Source: Mannheimia cairinae (GTDB taxonomy: Bacteria > Pseudomonadota > Gammaproteobacteria > Enterobacterales > Pasteurellaceae). Taken from it: DNA of 64,000 bases. The position numbers and the translations under genes are program-made. The notes beneath the pieces are model-generated. The model saw only the letters and a program-made list of their open reading frames with translations. It made no database searches and was not told where the DNA came from. Location of the stretch: positions 183,417-247,416 of the forward strand of contig NZ_JAQSJE010000004.1 in the NCBI RefSeq assembly GCF_028649535.1. Direction: 5' to 3'. Shown here in pieces: positions 28,686 to 38,408 of the stretch. Numbering within the stretch: position 1 is the stretch's first letter; each line of letters begins with the position of its first letter.

Positions 28686-29180
28686 TTATAAAACATATTT
28701 CAAAACAGAGTAGAGCGTTGCCAGTAGAAAGAGGTATCGCAATAGCTTGCCAATCACTATCAATATAACGCTTTGCCAAAGACTAAATCTGAGCCAGCCG
28801 GCAATACCACAAAAAATATCGCCTACAATCGGCAACCAACTAAAAAGTAAAACGATAACACCGTATTTTTCACTTTTTGCTAATGCCCAACGAGTGTAGC
28901 GATTTTTGGCTTGTGTAGGTTTAGGCACTAGTAACCCCATTGCATAAGTAATAAGGCTTCCTAAACTGTTTCCCACAGTGGCAATTAAGAGTAATGCCAT
29001 TAGTGATGAAGAATAAAATGAGCTATCAGCAATAATATGTTGGCTAGCAATGGTCGTAAAAATAACTTCTGAATTACCAGGTAAAATAGTTGAGCTTAGT
29101 AGTCCGCTAAAAAACATAGTAATAAGCTGATTTTCGGCAGAAAAAAATAAACTGAAGAATGAGGTAAGCTGTTCTGTCAT
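28686..29180 (-). CDS. yqaA: YqaA, DedA/SNARE-associated-type membrane protein
   Basis: A 164-residue inner-membrane protein of the YqaA branch of the DedA-like (VTT) superfamily. Segments SSTILPGNSEVIFT, GNSLGSLITYAMG and SWLPIVGDIFCGIAGWLR match the conserved re-entrant loops. DedA proteins support membrane integrity and some flip undecaprenyl phosphate; a specific role for YqaA is not established. No terminator or ribosome-binding site is obvious, and the 3' end touches the RpiR gene. Confidence 0.85.
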   Translation of the reverse strand: MTEQLTSFFSLFFSAENQLITMFFSGLLSSTILPGNSEVIFTTIASQHIIADSSFYSSSLMALLLIATVGNSLGSLITYAMGLLVPKPTQAKNRYTRWALAKSEKYGVIVLLFSWLPIVGDIFCGIAGWLRFSLWQSVILIVIGKLLRYLFLLATLYSVLKYVL

Positions 29181-29249
29181 AAATTTATTATTAATTTGTT
29201 ATAAAAATGTATTAATGGATTTAATGATTTGTTTCATTTTAATGCTGTT

Positions 29250-29332
29250 TTGTTCTATATCAAAAAAAGGAGCCAAAATACCTCTAATTAAGTAAGATTT
29301 TTATTTGAAGATTAAGTGAAGAGGTCTATAAT
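29250..29332 (+). promoter_or_regulatory. FNR box and promoter of focA-pflB
   Basis: TTGTT-CTAT-ATCAA (29250-29263) matches nine of ten bases of the FNR consensus TTGAT-N4-ATCAA. Downstream, TTGAAG (29305-29310) and TATAAT (29327-29332), 16 bases apart, form a good promoter. The box would be centred about 82 bases before transcription start, a usual class I position. This predicts anaerobic activation. Confidence 0.65.
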
Positions 29333-29378
29333 TCTCCTAAAATATGTATGTTTTTCTATTCTTTTTTAAGGTTAGCTG

Positions 29379-30203
29379 ATGTTTTCTCCTGTTGAAATGG
29401 CAAAAATTGCTGAAGATGGTGCAGTTCATAAAGCAACAAAAAATCAATTATATTCCTTTCTTTCTGCCATTACTGCGGGTGGTTTTATTGCAATAGCATT
29501 TGTATTTTATACTACAACCCAAGTTGGTGCGAATGAATTACCTTGGGGGGTTGCTAAATTAATTGGTGGTTTAGTTTTCTCTTTAGGCGTTATTATGTGT
29601 GTAGTGTTTGGGGCGGAATTATTTACCTCTTCTACATTAACATCGGTTGCAAAAGCAAGTCATAGAATTACGTGGAACCAGATGTTTAAAAACTGGGTGG
29701 TGGTTTATTTTGGTAACTTTGTTGGTGCCATTTCAATCGTATTACTTATTTGGTTTAGTGGTCAGATTATGGCTGCTAAAGGGCAGTGGGGTTTAACAAT
29801 TTTAAATACCGCACAACATAAAATTCATCACGAGTGGTTTGAGGCATTTTGTCTAGGCATTTTTTGTAACATTATGGTGTGTATTGCTGTTTGGATGTCC
29901 TATGCAGGTAAAAGCCTAACAGATAAAGCCTTTATTATGATGTTACCTATCGCAATGTTTGTTGCATCAGGTTTTGAACACTGTGTAGCAAATATGTTTA
30001 TGATTCCGATGGGCGTGATGATTTCGCATTTTGCAAGCCCAGAGTTTTGGACTGCGATTAATGTTGATCCTGCACAATTTGCAGATTTAGATTTATCGCA
30101 CTTTATTTTTAAGAACCTAATTCCTGCCACACTTGGCAATATTGTCGGTGGGGTATTCTTTATCGGTTTAATGCAATGGTTCTTATATATTAGAAAACAT
30201 TAA
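29379..30203 (+). CDS. focA: FocA, formate channel
   Basis: A 274-residue member of the formate/nitrite transporter family with six hydrophobic helices. The conserved segments GGFIAIAFVFY, GAELFTSSTL, NFVGAISIVLL, FCLGIFCNIMVCIAVWM and FEHCVANMFMIPMG, which hold the pore-lining histidine and threonine, are present. It exports formate made by PflB, and re-imports it at low pH. AAGG precedes the ATG. pflB follows 90 bases later, across an inverted uptake-signal pair. Confidence 0.95.
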   Translation: MFSPVEMAKIAEDGAVHKATKNQLYSFLSAITAGGFIAIAFVFYTTTQVGANELPWGVAKLIGGLVFSLGVIMCVVFGAELFTSSTLTSVAKASHRITWNQMFKNWVVVYFGNFVGAISIVLLIWFSGQIMAAKGQWGLTILNTAQHKIHHEWFEAFCLGIFCNIMVCIAVWMSYAGKSLTDKAFIMMLPIAMFVASGFEHCVANMFMIPMGVMISHFASPEFWTAINVDPAQFADLDLSHFIFKNLIPATLGNIVGGVFFIGLMQWFLYIRKH

Positions 30204-30216
30204 GAATTTTAGAATC

Positions 30217-30259
30217 AAGCGGTCAGATTTTGTGAATTTTTTGCAAAAAATAACCGCTT
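30217..30259. repeat. Inverted uptake-signal pair between focA and pflB
   Basis: AAGCGGT (30217-30223) and ACCGCTT (30253-30259) face each other over a 29-base, T/A-rich loop. The stem is short for a terminator but could lower read-through or stabilise the pflB mRNA 5' end. Confidence 0.5.
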
Positions 30260-30293
30260 ACCCGTTTAACTTACTAACTACAGAGGACTTAAA

Positions 30294-32618
30294 ATGACTC
30301 AACTAACAGACGCTCAACAAAAAGCCTGGGCGGGTTTTGCTGGTGGCGATTGGCAAACAGAAGTAAACGTACGTGATTTTATCCAAAAAAACTATACACC
30401 GTATGAAGGTGATGAGTCTTTCCTAGCTGAAGTAACTCCTGCAACAAGTAAATTGTGGGCTGATGTGATGGAAAAAATCAAAGTAGAGAACAAAACTCAC
30501 GAGCCATATGACATTGATTGTGATACACCATCAACTATTACTTCTCACGCACCAGGTTATATTGATAAAGAATTAGAAAAAATCGTTGGTCTTCAAACTG
30601 ACGCTCCATTAAAACGTGCCATTATGCCATTCGGTGGTATTAATATGGTAAAAGGTTCTTGTAAAGTATATCGTCGTGAACTAAAACCTGAAGTAGAGCA
30701 TATCTTTACTGAATACCGTAAAACCCATAACCAAGGGGTATTCGATGTTTACACTCCAGATATTTTACGTTGCCGTAAATCAGGGGTAATTACGGGGCTT
30801 CCAGATGCTTATGGTCGTGGACGTATCATCGGTGACTATCGTCGTATGGCACTTTATGGTGCAGATTTCTTAATGAAAGATAAGCAAAAACAATTTGCTT
30901 CATTACAAGCTCGTTTAGAAGCCGGCGAAGATATTCAAGCAACCATTCAATTACGTGAAGAAATTGCAGAACAACACCGTGCATTAGGCAAAATGAAAGA
31001 AATGGCGGCAAGCTACGGTTTTGATATTTCAGGCCCGGCAACAAATGCACAAGAAGCGGTACAATGGACATATTTTGCTTACCTTGCAGCAGTTAAATCA
31101 CAAAACGGTGCGGCAATGTCATTTGGTCGTGTATCTTCATTCTTAGATATTTTCATCGAGCGTGATTTACAAGCGGGTAAAATTACTGAGCAAGAAGCAC
31201 AAGAGTTAATTGACCACTTAGTAATGAAATTACGTATGGTACGTTTCTTACGTACACCAGAATACGATCAATTATTCTCTGGTGACCCAATGTGGGCAAC
31301 TGAAACGTTAGCTGGTATGGGTTTAGACGGTCGTACTTTAGTAACGAAAAACAGTTTCCGTATCTTACACACACTTTACACAATGGGTCCATCGCCAGAA
31401 CCAAACTTAACGATTCTTTGGTCTGAGCAATTACCGGAAGGCTTCAAACGCTACTGTGCGAAAGTATCTATTGATACCTCATCAGTTCAATATGAAAATG
31501 ACGACTTAATGCGTCCTGATTTCCAAAATGATGACTATGCGATTGCGTGCTGTGTAAGCCCGATGATCGTCGGTAAAATGATGCAGTTCTTCGGTGCTCG
31601 TGCAAACTTAGCGAAAACTTTATTATACGCAATCAATGGTGGTGTGGATGAAAAATCAGGCGACCAAGTAGGACCAAAAACAGAAGCAATTACTAGCGAA
31701 TACCTAGATTATGATGATGTAATGACTCGCTTAGATGGCTTTATGGATTGGTTAGCAACGCAATATGTAACTGCATTAAACATCATTCACTTTATGCACG
31801 ATAAATATGCATATGAAGCGGCATTAATGGCACTTCACGATCGTGATGTATTCCGTACAATGGCGTGTGGTATTGCTGGTCTTTCTGTGGCGGCAGACTC
31901 ACTTTCAGCAATTAAATATGCGAAAGTAAAACCAATTCGTAGCGATATTGAAATTAAAAATAAAGCAGGCGAAGTGGTAGGTATTGCGAAAAATGTTGCG
32001 ACTGACTTTGAAATTGAGGGTGAATATCCACAATTCGGTAACAACGACAACCGTGTTGATGATATCGCAGTAGATTTAGTTGAACGCTTTATGAAGAAAA
32101 TTCAAACGCACAAAACATATCGTAATGCAACACCAACACAGTCTGTACTTACTATTACATCTAACGTGGTATATGGTAAGAAAACAGGTAATACACCAGA
32201 TGGTCGTCGTAGCGGTGCTCCATTCGGCCCAGGTGCAAACCCAATGCACGGACGTGACCAAAAAGGTGCGGTTGCTTCATTAACCTCTGTGGCTAAACTT
32301 CCATTTGCATATGCGAAAGACGGTATTTCTTACACCTTCTCAATCGTACCAAATGCATTAGGTAAAGATTACGAAGCTCAAAAACGTAACCTTGCTGGTT
32401 TAATGGATGGTTATTTCCACCACGAAGCAACAGTTGAAGGCGGTCAGCATTTAAATGTAAACGTATTAAACCGTGAAACATTATTAGATGCAGTAGAAAA
32501 TCCAGAAAAATATCCACAATTAACGATTCGTGTTTCTGGTTATGCGGTACGCTTTAACTCTTTAACTAAAGAGCAACAAATGGACGTAATCACACGTACA
32601 TTCACAGAATCAATGTAA
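30294..32618 (+). CDS. pflB: Pyruvate formate-lyase
   Basis: A 774-residue glycyl-radical enzyme that converts pyruvate and CoA to acetyl-CoA and formate anaerobically. The adjacent active-site cysteines are residues 419-420 (ACCVSP), and the radical glycine is residue 749 in [15 protein letters not shown] precedes the ATG. The activating enzyme gene pflA, usually next to pflB, is not downstream here; tyrA converges instead. Codon choice is biased towards one codon per residue, as expected for a highly expressed gene. Confidence 0.97.
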   Translation: MTQLTDAQQKAWAGFAGGDWQTEVNVRDFIQKNYTPYEGDESFLAEVTPATSKLWADVMEKIKVENKTHEPYDIDCDTPSTITSHAPGYIDKELEKIVGLQTDAPLKRAIMPFGGINMVKGSCKVYRRELKPEVEHIFTEYRKTHNQGVFDVYTPDILRCRKSGVITGLPDAYGRGRIIGDYRRMALYGADFLMKDKQKQFASLQARLEAGEDIQATIQLREEIAEQHRALGKMKEMAASYGFDISGPATNAQEAVQWTYFAYLAAVKSQNGAAMSFGRVSSFLDIFIERDLQAGKITEQEAQELIDHLVMKLRMVRFLRTPEYDQLFSGDPMWATETLAGMGLDGRTLVTKNSFRILHTLYTMGPSPEPNLTILWSEQLPEGFKRYCAKVSIDTSSVQYENDDLMRPDFQNDDYAIACCVSPMIVGKMMQFFGARANLAKTLLYAINGGVDEKSGDQVGPKTEAITSEYLDYDDVMTRLDGFMDWLATQYVTALNIIHFMHDKYAYEAALMALHDRDVFRTMACGIAGLSVAADSLSAIKYAKVKPIRSDIEIKNKAGEVVGIAKNVATDFEIEGEYPQFGNNDNRVDDIAVDLVERFMKKIQTHKTYRNATPTQSVLTITSNVVYGKKTGNTPDGRRSGAPFGPGANPMHGRDQKGAVASLTSVAKLPFAYAKDGISYTFSIVPNALGKDYEAQKRNLAGLMDGYFHHEATVEGGQHLNVNVLNRETLLDAVENPEKYPQLTIRVSGYAVRFNSLTKEQQMDVITRTFTESM

Positions 32619-32631
32619 TTGATTTCTTGCT

Positions 32632-32653
32632 AAAGCCACTTTCTAGTGGCTTT
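32632..32653 (+). terminator. First hairpin after pflB
   Basis: AAAGCCACT (32632-32640) pairs with AGTGGCTTT (32645-32653) over a TTCT loop. The T run is short, so it may act with the stronger hairpin that follows. Confidence 0.6.
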
Positions 32654-32658
32654 CATAA

Positions 32659-32699
32659 ACAAAACCCACTATTTTTATTTTTGAAATAGTGGGTTTTGT
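32659..32699. terminator. Strong terminator between pflB and tyrA
   Basis: A perfect 16-bp stem (32659-32674 with 32684-32699) lies between the convergent genes. A and T flanks on both sides allow it to work in both directions. Confidence 0.85.
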
Positions 32700-32725
32700 T
32701 TTATTTGCATTTTATATTAGAGATT

Positions 32726-33847
32726 TTAACGTCTAGAGTCGTGGGCTTGTTGTAGTAGGATTCGGCTTTCTTTTAAAAATTGTTCGGAATAATCTCCAAA
32801 CCAATGATGAACATTCTCAAAGGCTTTAATAAAGCCGTCCTTATCATTATTTTTGAAAAAAGCTAAGCTTTGTTCAAAGCTTTCTTTAAGTGCTTCAATA
32901 GTCGCAATATTTTCGGGTTTATCTGCAATAATATCGGCATATAAGCTACCATCTTGTGCAAATAGACGTCCAATCATTGCAAGCTCTAAACGATAAATTG
33001 GCGAAGAAAGTGCTAGTAGCTGTGCAAGTTGTACTGGTTGGTGAGAAAGATGCAACCCAAAGGTAAAGGTTGAAAAATGACGTAATGCTTGGATATAAGT
33101 CATTGCATTATCGTGTTCTTGGGCATCAATTTGTTCGACTTTTGCTCCCCAGATTTTCATTTGTTCAATTAACCATTCATAGCGTTCAGGTAAACGTCCG
33201 TGGCAGCAAGCAATAACTTGTTTTGCCATACTGGTAATGTCTGGTCCAAACATTGGGTGCAAGCCTACAACCGCACCACTATGCACTTCTAACATTTTTC
33301 TTAAAGGTTGGGCTTTAACCGAAGTTAAATCCGCTAAAATCATATTTTCTGTTAAATAAGGTTGTAAACGCTCTATTGTTTCATTTGTTTTTGCGATAGG
33401 AACACAAACAATAACCACATCGGTATTAGCTAAAATAGTCGCCGCATTATCCCAATCTTGACTACCTAATGCTTCAACCTGATAACCAGATAACGTTAAG
33501 TAATGCCCAAATAGTCCGCCTAATTTTCCTTTACCGCCAACGATTACAATTTTCTGGATATCAGGATTAACCATCTTAAAGCCGTGTCTATTTTCATTGG
33601 CATAAGACTCACGCATTACTCGGCGTAATACATCTTCAATTAAATCTGCTGGAATTCCTTTTTTTTCTGCTTCTTCTCTACGAGCTGCAATCATTATTGC
33701 TTCTCGATCAGGTGCATAAACAGGAATACCATGCTCTGATTTTACTTTGCCAACCTCAGCAACTAAAGCTAAGCGTTGAGCGAGTAAGTCGATGAGCTGT
33801 TGATCTACTTGGTCGATTTTTTCACGTAAAGGTGCTAATGGGTTCAT
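32726..33847 (-). CDS. tyrA: TyrA, chorismate mutase / prephenate dehydrogenase
   Basis: A 373-residue bifunctional enzyme of tyrosine synthesis. Residues 1-90 are an AroQ-type chorismate mutase (LREKIDQVDQQLIDLLAQR), followed by an NAD-binding dehydrogenase domain starting IVIVGGKGKLGGLFG and containing GLHPMFGPD. ATG 33847 is preferred to the TTG four codons upstream. It is cotranscribed with or attenuated after aroG; a small hairpin (33866-33884) lies between. Confidence 0.95.
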   Translation of the reverse strand: MNPLAPLREKIDQVDQQLIDLLAQRLALVAEVGKVKSEHGIPVYAPDREAIMIAARREEAEKKGIPADLIEDVLRRVMRESYANENRHGFKMVNPDIQKIVIVGGKGKLGGLFGHYLTLSGYQVEALGSQDWDNAATILANTDVVIVCVPIAKTNETIERLQPYLTENMILADLTSVKAQPLRKMLEVHSGAVVGLHPMFGPDITSMAKQVIACCHGRLPERYEWLIEQMKIWGAKVEQIDAQEHDNAMTYIQALRHFSTFTFGLHLSHQPVQLAQLLALSSPIYRLELAMIGRLFAQDGSLYADIIADKPENIATIEALKESFEQSLAFFKNNDKDGFIKAFENVHHWFGDYSEQFLKESRILLQQAHDSRR

Positions 33848-33865
33848 ATCTTTATCCAAATAAAT

Positions 33866-33884
33866 CCCCTCTTTTTAGGAGGGG
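33866..33884 (-). terminator. Hairpin between aroG and tyrA
   Basis: CCCCTC (33866-33871) and GAGGGG (33879-33884) form a short GC-rich stem. On the minus strand the next bases are ATTTATTTGG, a poor T run, so partial termination between the genes is possible but not certain. Confidence 0.4.
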
Positions 33885-33893
33885 TATATAAAT

Positions 33894-34961
33894 TTAACTT
33901 TTATGTCTTAATTTTTCGGCAAAATTTGTGAGTAATGCTTCCGTTGTATCCCAATCAATGCAGGCATCGGTAATGGATACACCATATTTCATTTCGCTAA
34001 AAGGTTGTTCTGATGGCTGATTTCCCGCATTTAAGTGGCTTTCAATCATTAAACCAATAATTGAGGTATTGCCAGCTAATAATTGCTCTAGTACATTTTC
34101 TGCCACTAAAGGCTGACGGCGGTAATCTTTATTTGAGTTGCCGTGGCTACAGTCAATCATAATTGCTTCTGGCAAGTTTGCTTTACGCAATACTTGTTCA
34201 CATTCATCCACATATTGCTTTTCAAAATTAGGTGCTTTACCACCACGTAAAATAATATGTCCGTCTGCATTACCTTTTGTTTTAAGTAATGTTACTTGAC
34301 CTTTTTGGTTAATGCCAATAAAACTGTGGCTTTGTGCGGAAGATTGCATTGCATTTAAGGCTACAGCTAAGCCGCCATCTGTACCGTTTTTAAAACCGAC
34401 TGCCATAGATAAACCTGAAGCTAATTCACGGTGAGTTTGTGATTCTGTTGTTCTTGCCCCAATCGCTGACCAACTAAATAAATCGGCTAAATATTGAGGT
34501 GTCATCGGATCTAATGCTTCCGTTGCAAGTGGTAAGCCAAGTTCTGCAAGCTCTAAGCAAAGTTTACGCCCTACACGTAATCCTGTTTCAATATCAAATG
34601 AACCATCCATTTTAGGGTCGTTAATTAAGCCTTTCCAACCTACTGTGGTACGTGGTTTTTCAAAATAAACACGCATTACAATGTAAAGTTTATCGCTTAA
34701 TTTATCTGAAAGAGCTTTTAATTTTTTACCGTATTCAATCGCCGCTTTTGTGTCGTGAATAGAGCAAGGTCCAATCACAATAAGCTGACGCTTATCACGT
34801 TTATGAATAATATCCGAAATCTCTTTACGCGAAACTTCTATTTGCTTACGTAATTTCTCAGATAATGGAAATTCTTTTTTTAGCTCTTGTGGTGTTAATA
34901 GAATTTTTTCATCTTTAATGTTTACATTGTGTAAGCTGTCTTGATTAAATACAGTGTTCAT
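33894..34961 (-). CDS. aroG: AroG-type 3-deoxy-7-phosphoheptulonate (DAHP) synthase
   Basis: A 355-residue class I DAHP synthase, the first step of aromatic amino-acid synthesis. IVIGPCSIHD, RVYFEKPRTTVGWKGL, ATEALDPMTPQYL, SAIGARTTESQTHRE and MIDCSHGNSNK contain the metal and PEP/E4P sites. AAGGAA precedes the ATG. The feedback class (Phe, Tyr or Trp) cannot be fixed with certainty by eye; overall it reads closest to AroG. A TyrR-like box overlaps the region just upstream. Confidence 0.93.
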   Translation of the reverse strand: MNTVFNQDSLHNVNIKDEKILLTPQELKKEFPLSEKLRKQIEVSRKEISDIIHKRDKRQLIVIGPCSIHDTKAAIEYGKKLKALSDKLSDKLYIVMRVYFEKPRTTVGWKGLINDPKMDGSFDIETGLRVGRKLCLELAELGLPLATEALDPMTPQYLADLFSWSAIGARTTESQTHRELASGLSMAVGFKNGTDGGLAVALNAMQSSAQSHSFIGINQKGQVTLLKTKGNADGHIILRGGKAPNFEKQYVDECEQVLRKANLPEAIMIDCSHGNSNKDYRRQPLVAENVLEQLLAGNTSIIGLMIESHLNAGNQPSEQPFSEMKYGVSITDACIDWDTTEALLTNFAEKLRHKS

Positions 34962-34974
34962 TTTTATTTCCTTG

Positions 34975-34992
34975 TGTAAATAATTTAATACA
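34975..34992 (-). promoter_or_regulatory. Possible TyrR box upstream of aroG
   Basis: TGTAAA-TAATTT-AATACA resembles the TyrR consensus TGTAAA-N6-TTTACA, with a perfect left half and four of six matches on the right. It sits only 14 bases before the start codon, where binding would block expression. Confidence 0.3.
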
Positions 34993-34998
34993 CTTACT

Positions 34999-36036
34999 TT
35001 ACAGTTTTATTTTTAAAGTTTCAACTATTTTTTGTTTAACAGAATCAACAGTAATCTTTTCCATCCAATTTTTACCTTTTACTTTAGTTGCCCAAGGTAA
35101 TTGTTGCCAAGATTTACCATAACTTTGCAAAATTGCCTCATCATAAACAGAAACCACTTTATCTAGATCTTGGTAAGGCCCAGTCCGTCTTGGATTATGA
35201 ATGGCATATAACCCAATGACTGGTGTATATTGCGTTGTTGAGATGTGAGCAGGCCCTGAATCTGAAGAAATAACTAAATCTACTTGCTGAATAACAGCTG
35301 CTAATTGTTTTAGCGTTGTTTTACCTGCGATATTTTGACATTGTGGCACCAAAGCTTGAATATGATTAGCAGTTTGCATCTCATAATCAGAGGGAGAGCC
35401 TGCAATAATCACATTAATATCTTGTTCAATTAACCAATTAGCAATGTCAGCATATCTTTCGGGTAGCCAATCTTTCTCTTTTTTACTGGAACAAGGAGCA
35501 ATTACCACATTTTTCCGAGTCGAATCAATCCACTGTTTTGCATACTCTTTATCTGCTTCGCTTATAGGCAAATCCCATTGTGCAGATAGATCTGCCACAC
35601 CAATCGCTTTGGCAAACATCATCTGCCCATCAAGCACGTGAGGGGAGTCCGTCATTTCTACTTTTTGGTTGGTAAAAAGCCATTGTGCTTCTCTTGCTCT
35701 ATCTTTATTAAAGCCAATTTTTTTATCAGCCTTAATCCCGAGTGAAAGGATTGAGGCCCGAAATGCCGTTTGCAAATTTAATAAAAAATCAAACCGCTTG
35801 TGAGAAAGCTGCTTCCAAAGTGTAAATATTCCTTTCCACCCTGTTTTTTTATCGTATGGAATAAGTGTGACATTCGTAATATTCTGCATTAAGCTTGCTT
35901 CTGTTTTACCTATAATCCAGCTTATTTCAGCATTAGGATAATGACGTTGAATTGCTTGGATTACTGCAAGAGTATGACAAACATCGCCAATGGCAGAAAG
36001 TCGGAGAATGCAAATAGAAAGAGGTTGGATAGCCAT
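34999..36036 (-). CDS. Glycosyltransferase family 9, OpsX/WaaC-like heptosyltransferase
   Basis: A 345-residue GT-B enzyme of the ADP-heptose transferase family. The N terminus LRLSAIGDVCHTLAVIQAIQ and the C-terminal VISSDSGPAHISTT are the family's hallmark segments; the latter binds the nucleotide sugar. In Pasteurellaceae, OpsX adds the first heptose to Kdo of the lipooligosaccharide core, and this gene is a good candidate for it, but acceptor specificity cannot be read from sequence. It is followed by aroG 37 bases on, and a terminator separates it from pykA. Confidence 0.85.
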   Translation of the reverse strand: MAIQPLSICILRLSAIGDVCHTLAVIQAIQRHYPNAEISWIIGKTEASLMQNITNVTLIPYDKKTGWKGIFTLWKQLSHKRFDFLLNLQTAFRASILSLGIKADKKIGFNKDRAREAQWLFTNQKVEMTDSPHVLDGQMMFAKAIGVADLSAQWDLPISEADKEYAKQWIDSTRKNVVIAPCSSKKEKDWLPERYADIANWLIEQDINVIIAGSPSDYEMQTANHIQALVPQCQNIAGKTTLKQLAAVIQQVDLVISSDSGPAHISTTQYTPVIGLYAIHNPRRTGPYQDLDKVVSVYDEAILQSYGKSWQQLPWATKVKGKNWMEKITVDSVKQKIVETLKIKL

Positions 36037-36080
36037 AATCGTTAGCTCAGTTAAAAATAATAGCCTATATTAAGGGATAA

Positions 36081-36112
36081 AAAAATCCACGTAAATTCTT
36101 ACGTGGATTTTT
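36081..36112. terminator. Terminator after pykA
   Basis: A 14-bp stem (36081-36094 with 36099-36112) with A and T flanks lies 18 bases past the pykA stop and is symmetric enough to work in either direction. Confidence 0.88.
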
Positions 36113-36129
36113 GGTATTAAAAGTTTAAA

Positions 36130-37569
36130 TTATTCAACAGTTAAGATACGGCAAGTATTTGTACCGCCAGCTCTTAGCTCATCACCGTGAGTAAGAAGCA
36201 CTAATTCGCCTGTTAATAAATAACCTTGTTCTTTTAATAATGCGATAGCTTTTTTAGCACCATCGATTGTGCGACTGTCTTCATTATAAAGCACAGGTGT
36301 TACACCACGGTAAAGTGCTGCAAGATTTAATGCTTTTTGATTACGAGAAAGAGCGTAAATCGGTAAACCAGAACTAATACGGCTCATTAGTTTTGCCGTT
36401 TCACCAGATTGCGTTAATGAAACGATAGCTGAAACACCTTCTAAATGGTTTGCGGTGTACATTGCAGACATTGCAACTGCTTCATCTACCGATTTGAATG
36501 AACCTTCCATACGGTGACGAGAAATATTAATACTTGGCATTGTTTCTGCACCTAAACATACTTCTGCCATTGATTTCACAGTTTCAACCGGGTAGTCACC
36601 ATTTGCAGTTTCACCAGAAAGCATTACCGCATCTGTACCATCTAATACTGCATTTGCAACGTCCATAACCTCTGCACGAGTAGGCATTGGTTTTTTGATC
36701 ATTGACTCCATCATCTGTGTTGCAGTAATAACTACACGGTTTAATTTACGGGCACGACGGATTAAACGTTTTTGTACGCCAACTAATGCTGCATCACCGA
36801 TTTCAACACCTAAGTCACCACGAGCAACCATCACCACATCAGCACCTAAGATGATATCATCCATCGCTTCTTCAGTTGCAACTGTTTCAGCACGTTCTAC
36901 TTTTGCAACGATTTTAGCATCTAAGCCCGCTTCTTTTGCTAATTGACGTGCGTATTCTAAATCTGCACTTGATTGTGGGAATGATACAGCTAAATAATCC
37001 ACACCAATTTTAGCTGCTAGTTTGATGTCTTCTTTATCTTTTTCTGTAAGTGCAGGTGCTGATAAACCACCGCCTAATTTGTTAATCCCTTTATTATTTG
37101 ATAATGGGCCACCTACAGTAACTTCTGTATGAACTTTAACACCTTCAACAGATAATACTTTAAGTTGAACGTTACCATCATCTAATAAAAGAATATCGCC
37201 AGGAACTACATCATTTGGTAGGTTTTTATAATCTAAGCCTACAGCATCTTGATGCCCTTCACCACGTGGTAAATCTGCATCTAATGTGAATTTATCACCG
37301 ATATTTAATAAAATTTTGCCATCTTTAAATGTAGAAACACGAATTTTTGGACCTTGAAGATCGCCTAAAATAGCTACGTGACGACCTAATTTTGCCGCAA
37401 TTTCACGTACTTTATTGGCGCGCTCAATGTGATCTTCAGGAATACCGTGAGAGAAGTTCATACGAACCATATTTGCACCCGAAGCAATAATTTTTTCCAA
37501 TGTATTGCCACGGTCTGTTGCAGGCCCCATTGTACAAACAATCTTGGTTCTTCTGAGTTTTCTAGACAT
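36130..37569 (-). CDS. pykA: Pyruvate kinase (PykA type)
   Basis: A 479-residue enzyme making ATP and pyruvate from phosphoenolpyruvate. N terminus [50 protein letters not shown] and [11 protein letters not shown], plus the C-terminal [14 protein letters not shown], follow E. coli PykA (480) nearly end to end, so the AMP-activated PykA form is more likely than the FBP-activated PykF. GGAG precedes the ATG. Confidence 0.96.
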   Translation of the reverse strand: MSRKLRRTKIVCTMGPATDRGNTLEKIIASGANMVRMNFSHGIPEDHIERANKVREIAAKLGRHVAILGDLQGPKIRVSTFKDGKILLNIGDKFTLDADLPRGEGHQDAVGLDYKNLPNDVVPGDILLLDDGNVQLKVLSVEGVKVHTEVTVGGPLSNNKGINKLGGGLSAPALTEKDKEDIKLAAKIGVDYLAVSFPQSSADLEYARQLAKEAGLDAKIVAKVERAETVATEEAMDDIILGADVVMVARGDLGVEIGDAALVGVQKRLIRRARKLNRVVITATQMMESMIKKPMPTRAEVMDVANAVLDGTDAVMLSGETANGDYPVETVKSMAEVCLGAETMPSINISRHRMEGSFKSVDEAVAMSAMYTANHLEGVSAIVSLTQSGETAKLMSRISSGLPIYALSRNQKALNLAALYRGVTPVLYNEDSRTIDGAKKAIALLKEQGYLLTGELVLLTHGDELRAGGTNTCRILTVE

Positions 37570-37697
37570 TATTTGACTCCATAAATGAATTTAAAAGTAT
37601 AAGTATAAAATCTTTCTAAGCATCTTGATTATGCATTAAACGAGGTTCATTATACGCTTAAATTGAAAGAGTTTAAATACAACAAAGAGGATAATAT

Positions 37698-38186
37698 ATG
37701 AATATTTGGATAATGCGTCACGGAGAAGCCAGTTTTAATGCTCCAAATGATGCTGCTCGAAATTTAACTGCAAATGGAGCAGAAAATGTTAAATCACAAG
37801 GAAAGTGGCTAGGCGAACATTTAATCTCACAAAAAATTCAATTAGATAAAATTATTGTTAGCCCTTATTTACGAGCACAACAAACCCTCGAACATTTAAT
37901 GTTAGGGATGCAAGCGGTGAATTTTCCTCAATATTTTGCAAATATTACGGAAACTTGGGAAGAAATTACACCAGATGGCAATCCATACACGGTAGAAAAC
38001 TATCTGGAATTCTTGTCTGATGAAGGAGCGAAGAATATTTTAATTATTTCACACTTACCACTTGTTTTTGATTTGACACAACTTTTAACTGCTCATAAAG
38101 GAAATGTGCAATTTCCGACTTCAACCATTGTTGAAATTAATTGGGTAGGAAAAATCGGTGAGGTAACTCAGTTAAAACACGCTTAA
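37698..38186 (+). CDS. sixA: SixA, phosphohistidine phosphatase
   Basis: A 162-residue member of the histidine-phosphatase superfamily with the catalytic RHG motif at the N terminus (IWIMRHGEAS) and a second histidine in LIISHLPLV. SixA removes phosphate from histidine-containing phosphotransfer proteins such as NPr or the ArcB HPt domain. GAGGAT precedes the ATG. An uptake-signal core lies in the coding region near 37912. Confidence 0.92.
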   Translation: MNIWIMRHGEASFNAPNDAARNLTANGAENVKSQGKWLGEHLISQKIQLDKIIVSPYLRAQQTLEHLMLGMQAVNFPQYFANITETWEEITPDGNPYTVENYLEFLSDEGAKNILIISHLPLVFDLTQLLTAHKGNVQFPTSTIVEINWVGKIGEVTQLKHA

Positions 38187-38254
38187 TGCCTTATTTTTTA
38201 ATAATGTCAATAGAAAAATTTTTAATTTTTTTGCAAATTGTCTAATTAATAGAC

Positions 38255-38353
38255 TTCCAAAATGATTGAAAAATGCGTATCATACCCGCCCTCAAATCAG
38301 TAAAAACTGATACATAATCTTGATATAGAAGTACGGTATTTGCCGTACTTTTT
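38255..38353 (+). promoter_or_regulatory. Structured leader with terminator ahead of dusB-fis
   Basis: A TATCAT -10-like element (38278-38283) is followed by a GC-rich CCCGCCC discriminator, as at stringently controlled promoters; the -35 (TTCCAA, 38255-38260) is poor. The presumed leader folds a 6-bp hairpin (38296-38301 with 38306-38311) and an 8-bp hairpin (38329-38336 with 38343-38350) ending in T5, a complete intrinsic terminator 55 bases before dusB. This could be an attenuator or the end of a short RNA. Confidence 0.6.
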
Positions 38354-38408
38354 ATTTGGATATATTTCTGGTTAAAATTACTTCAAATTTGTTAATAAAA
38401 GGTTAAAA

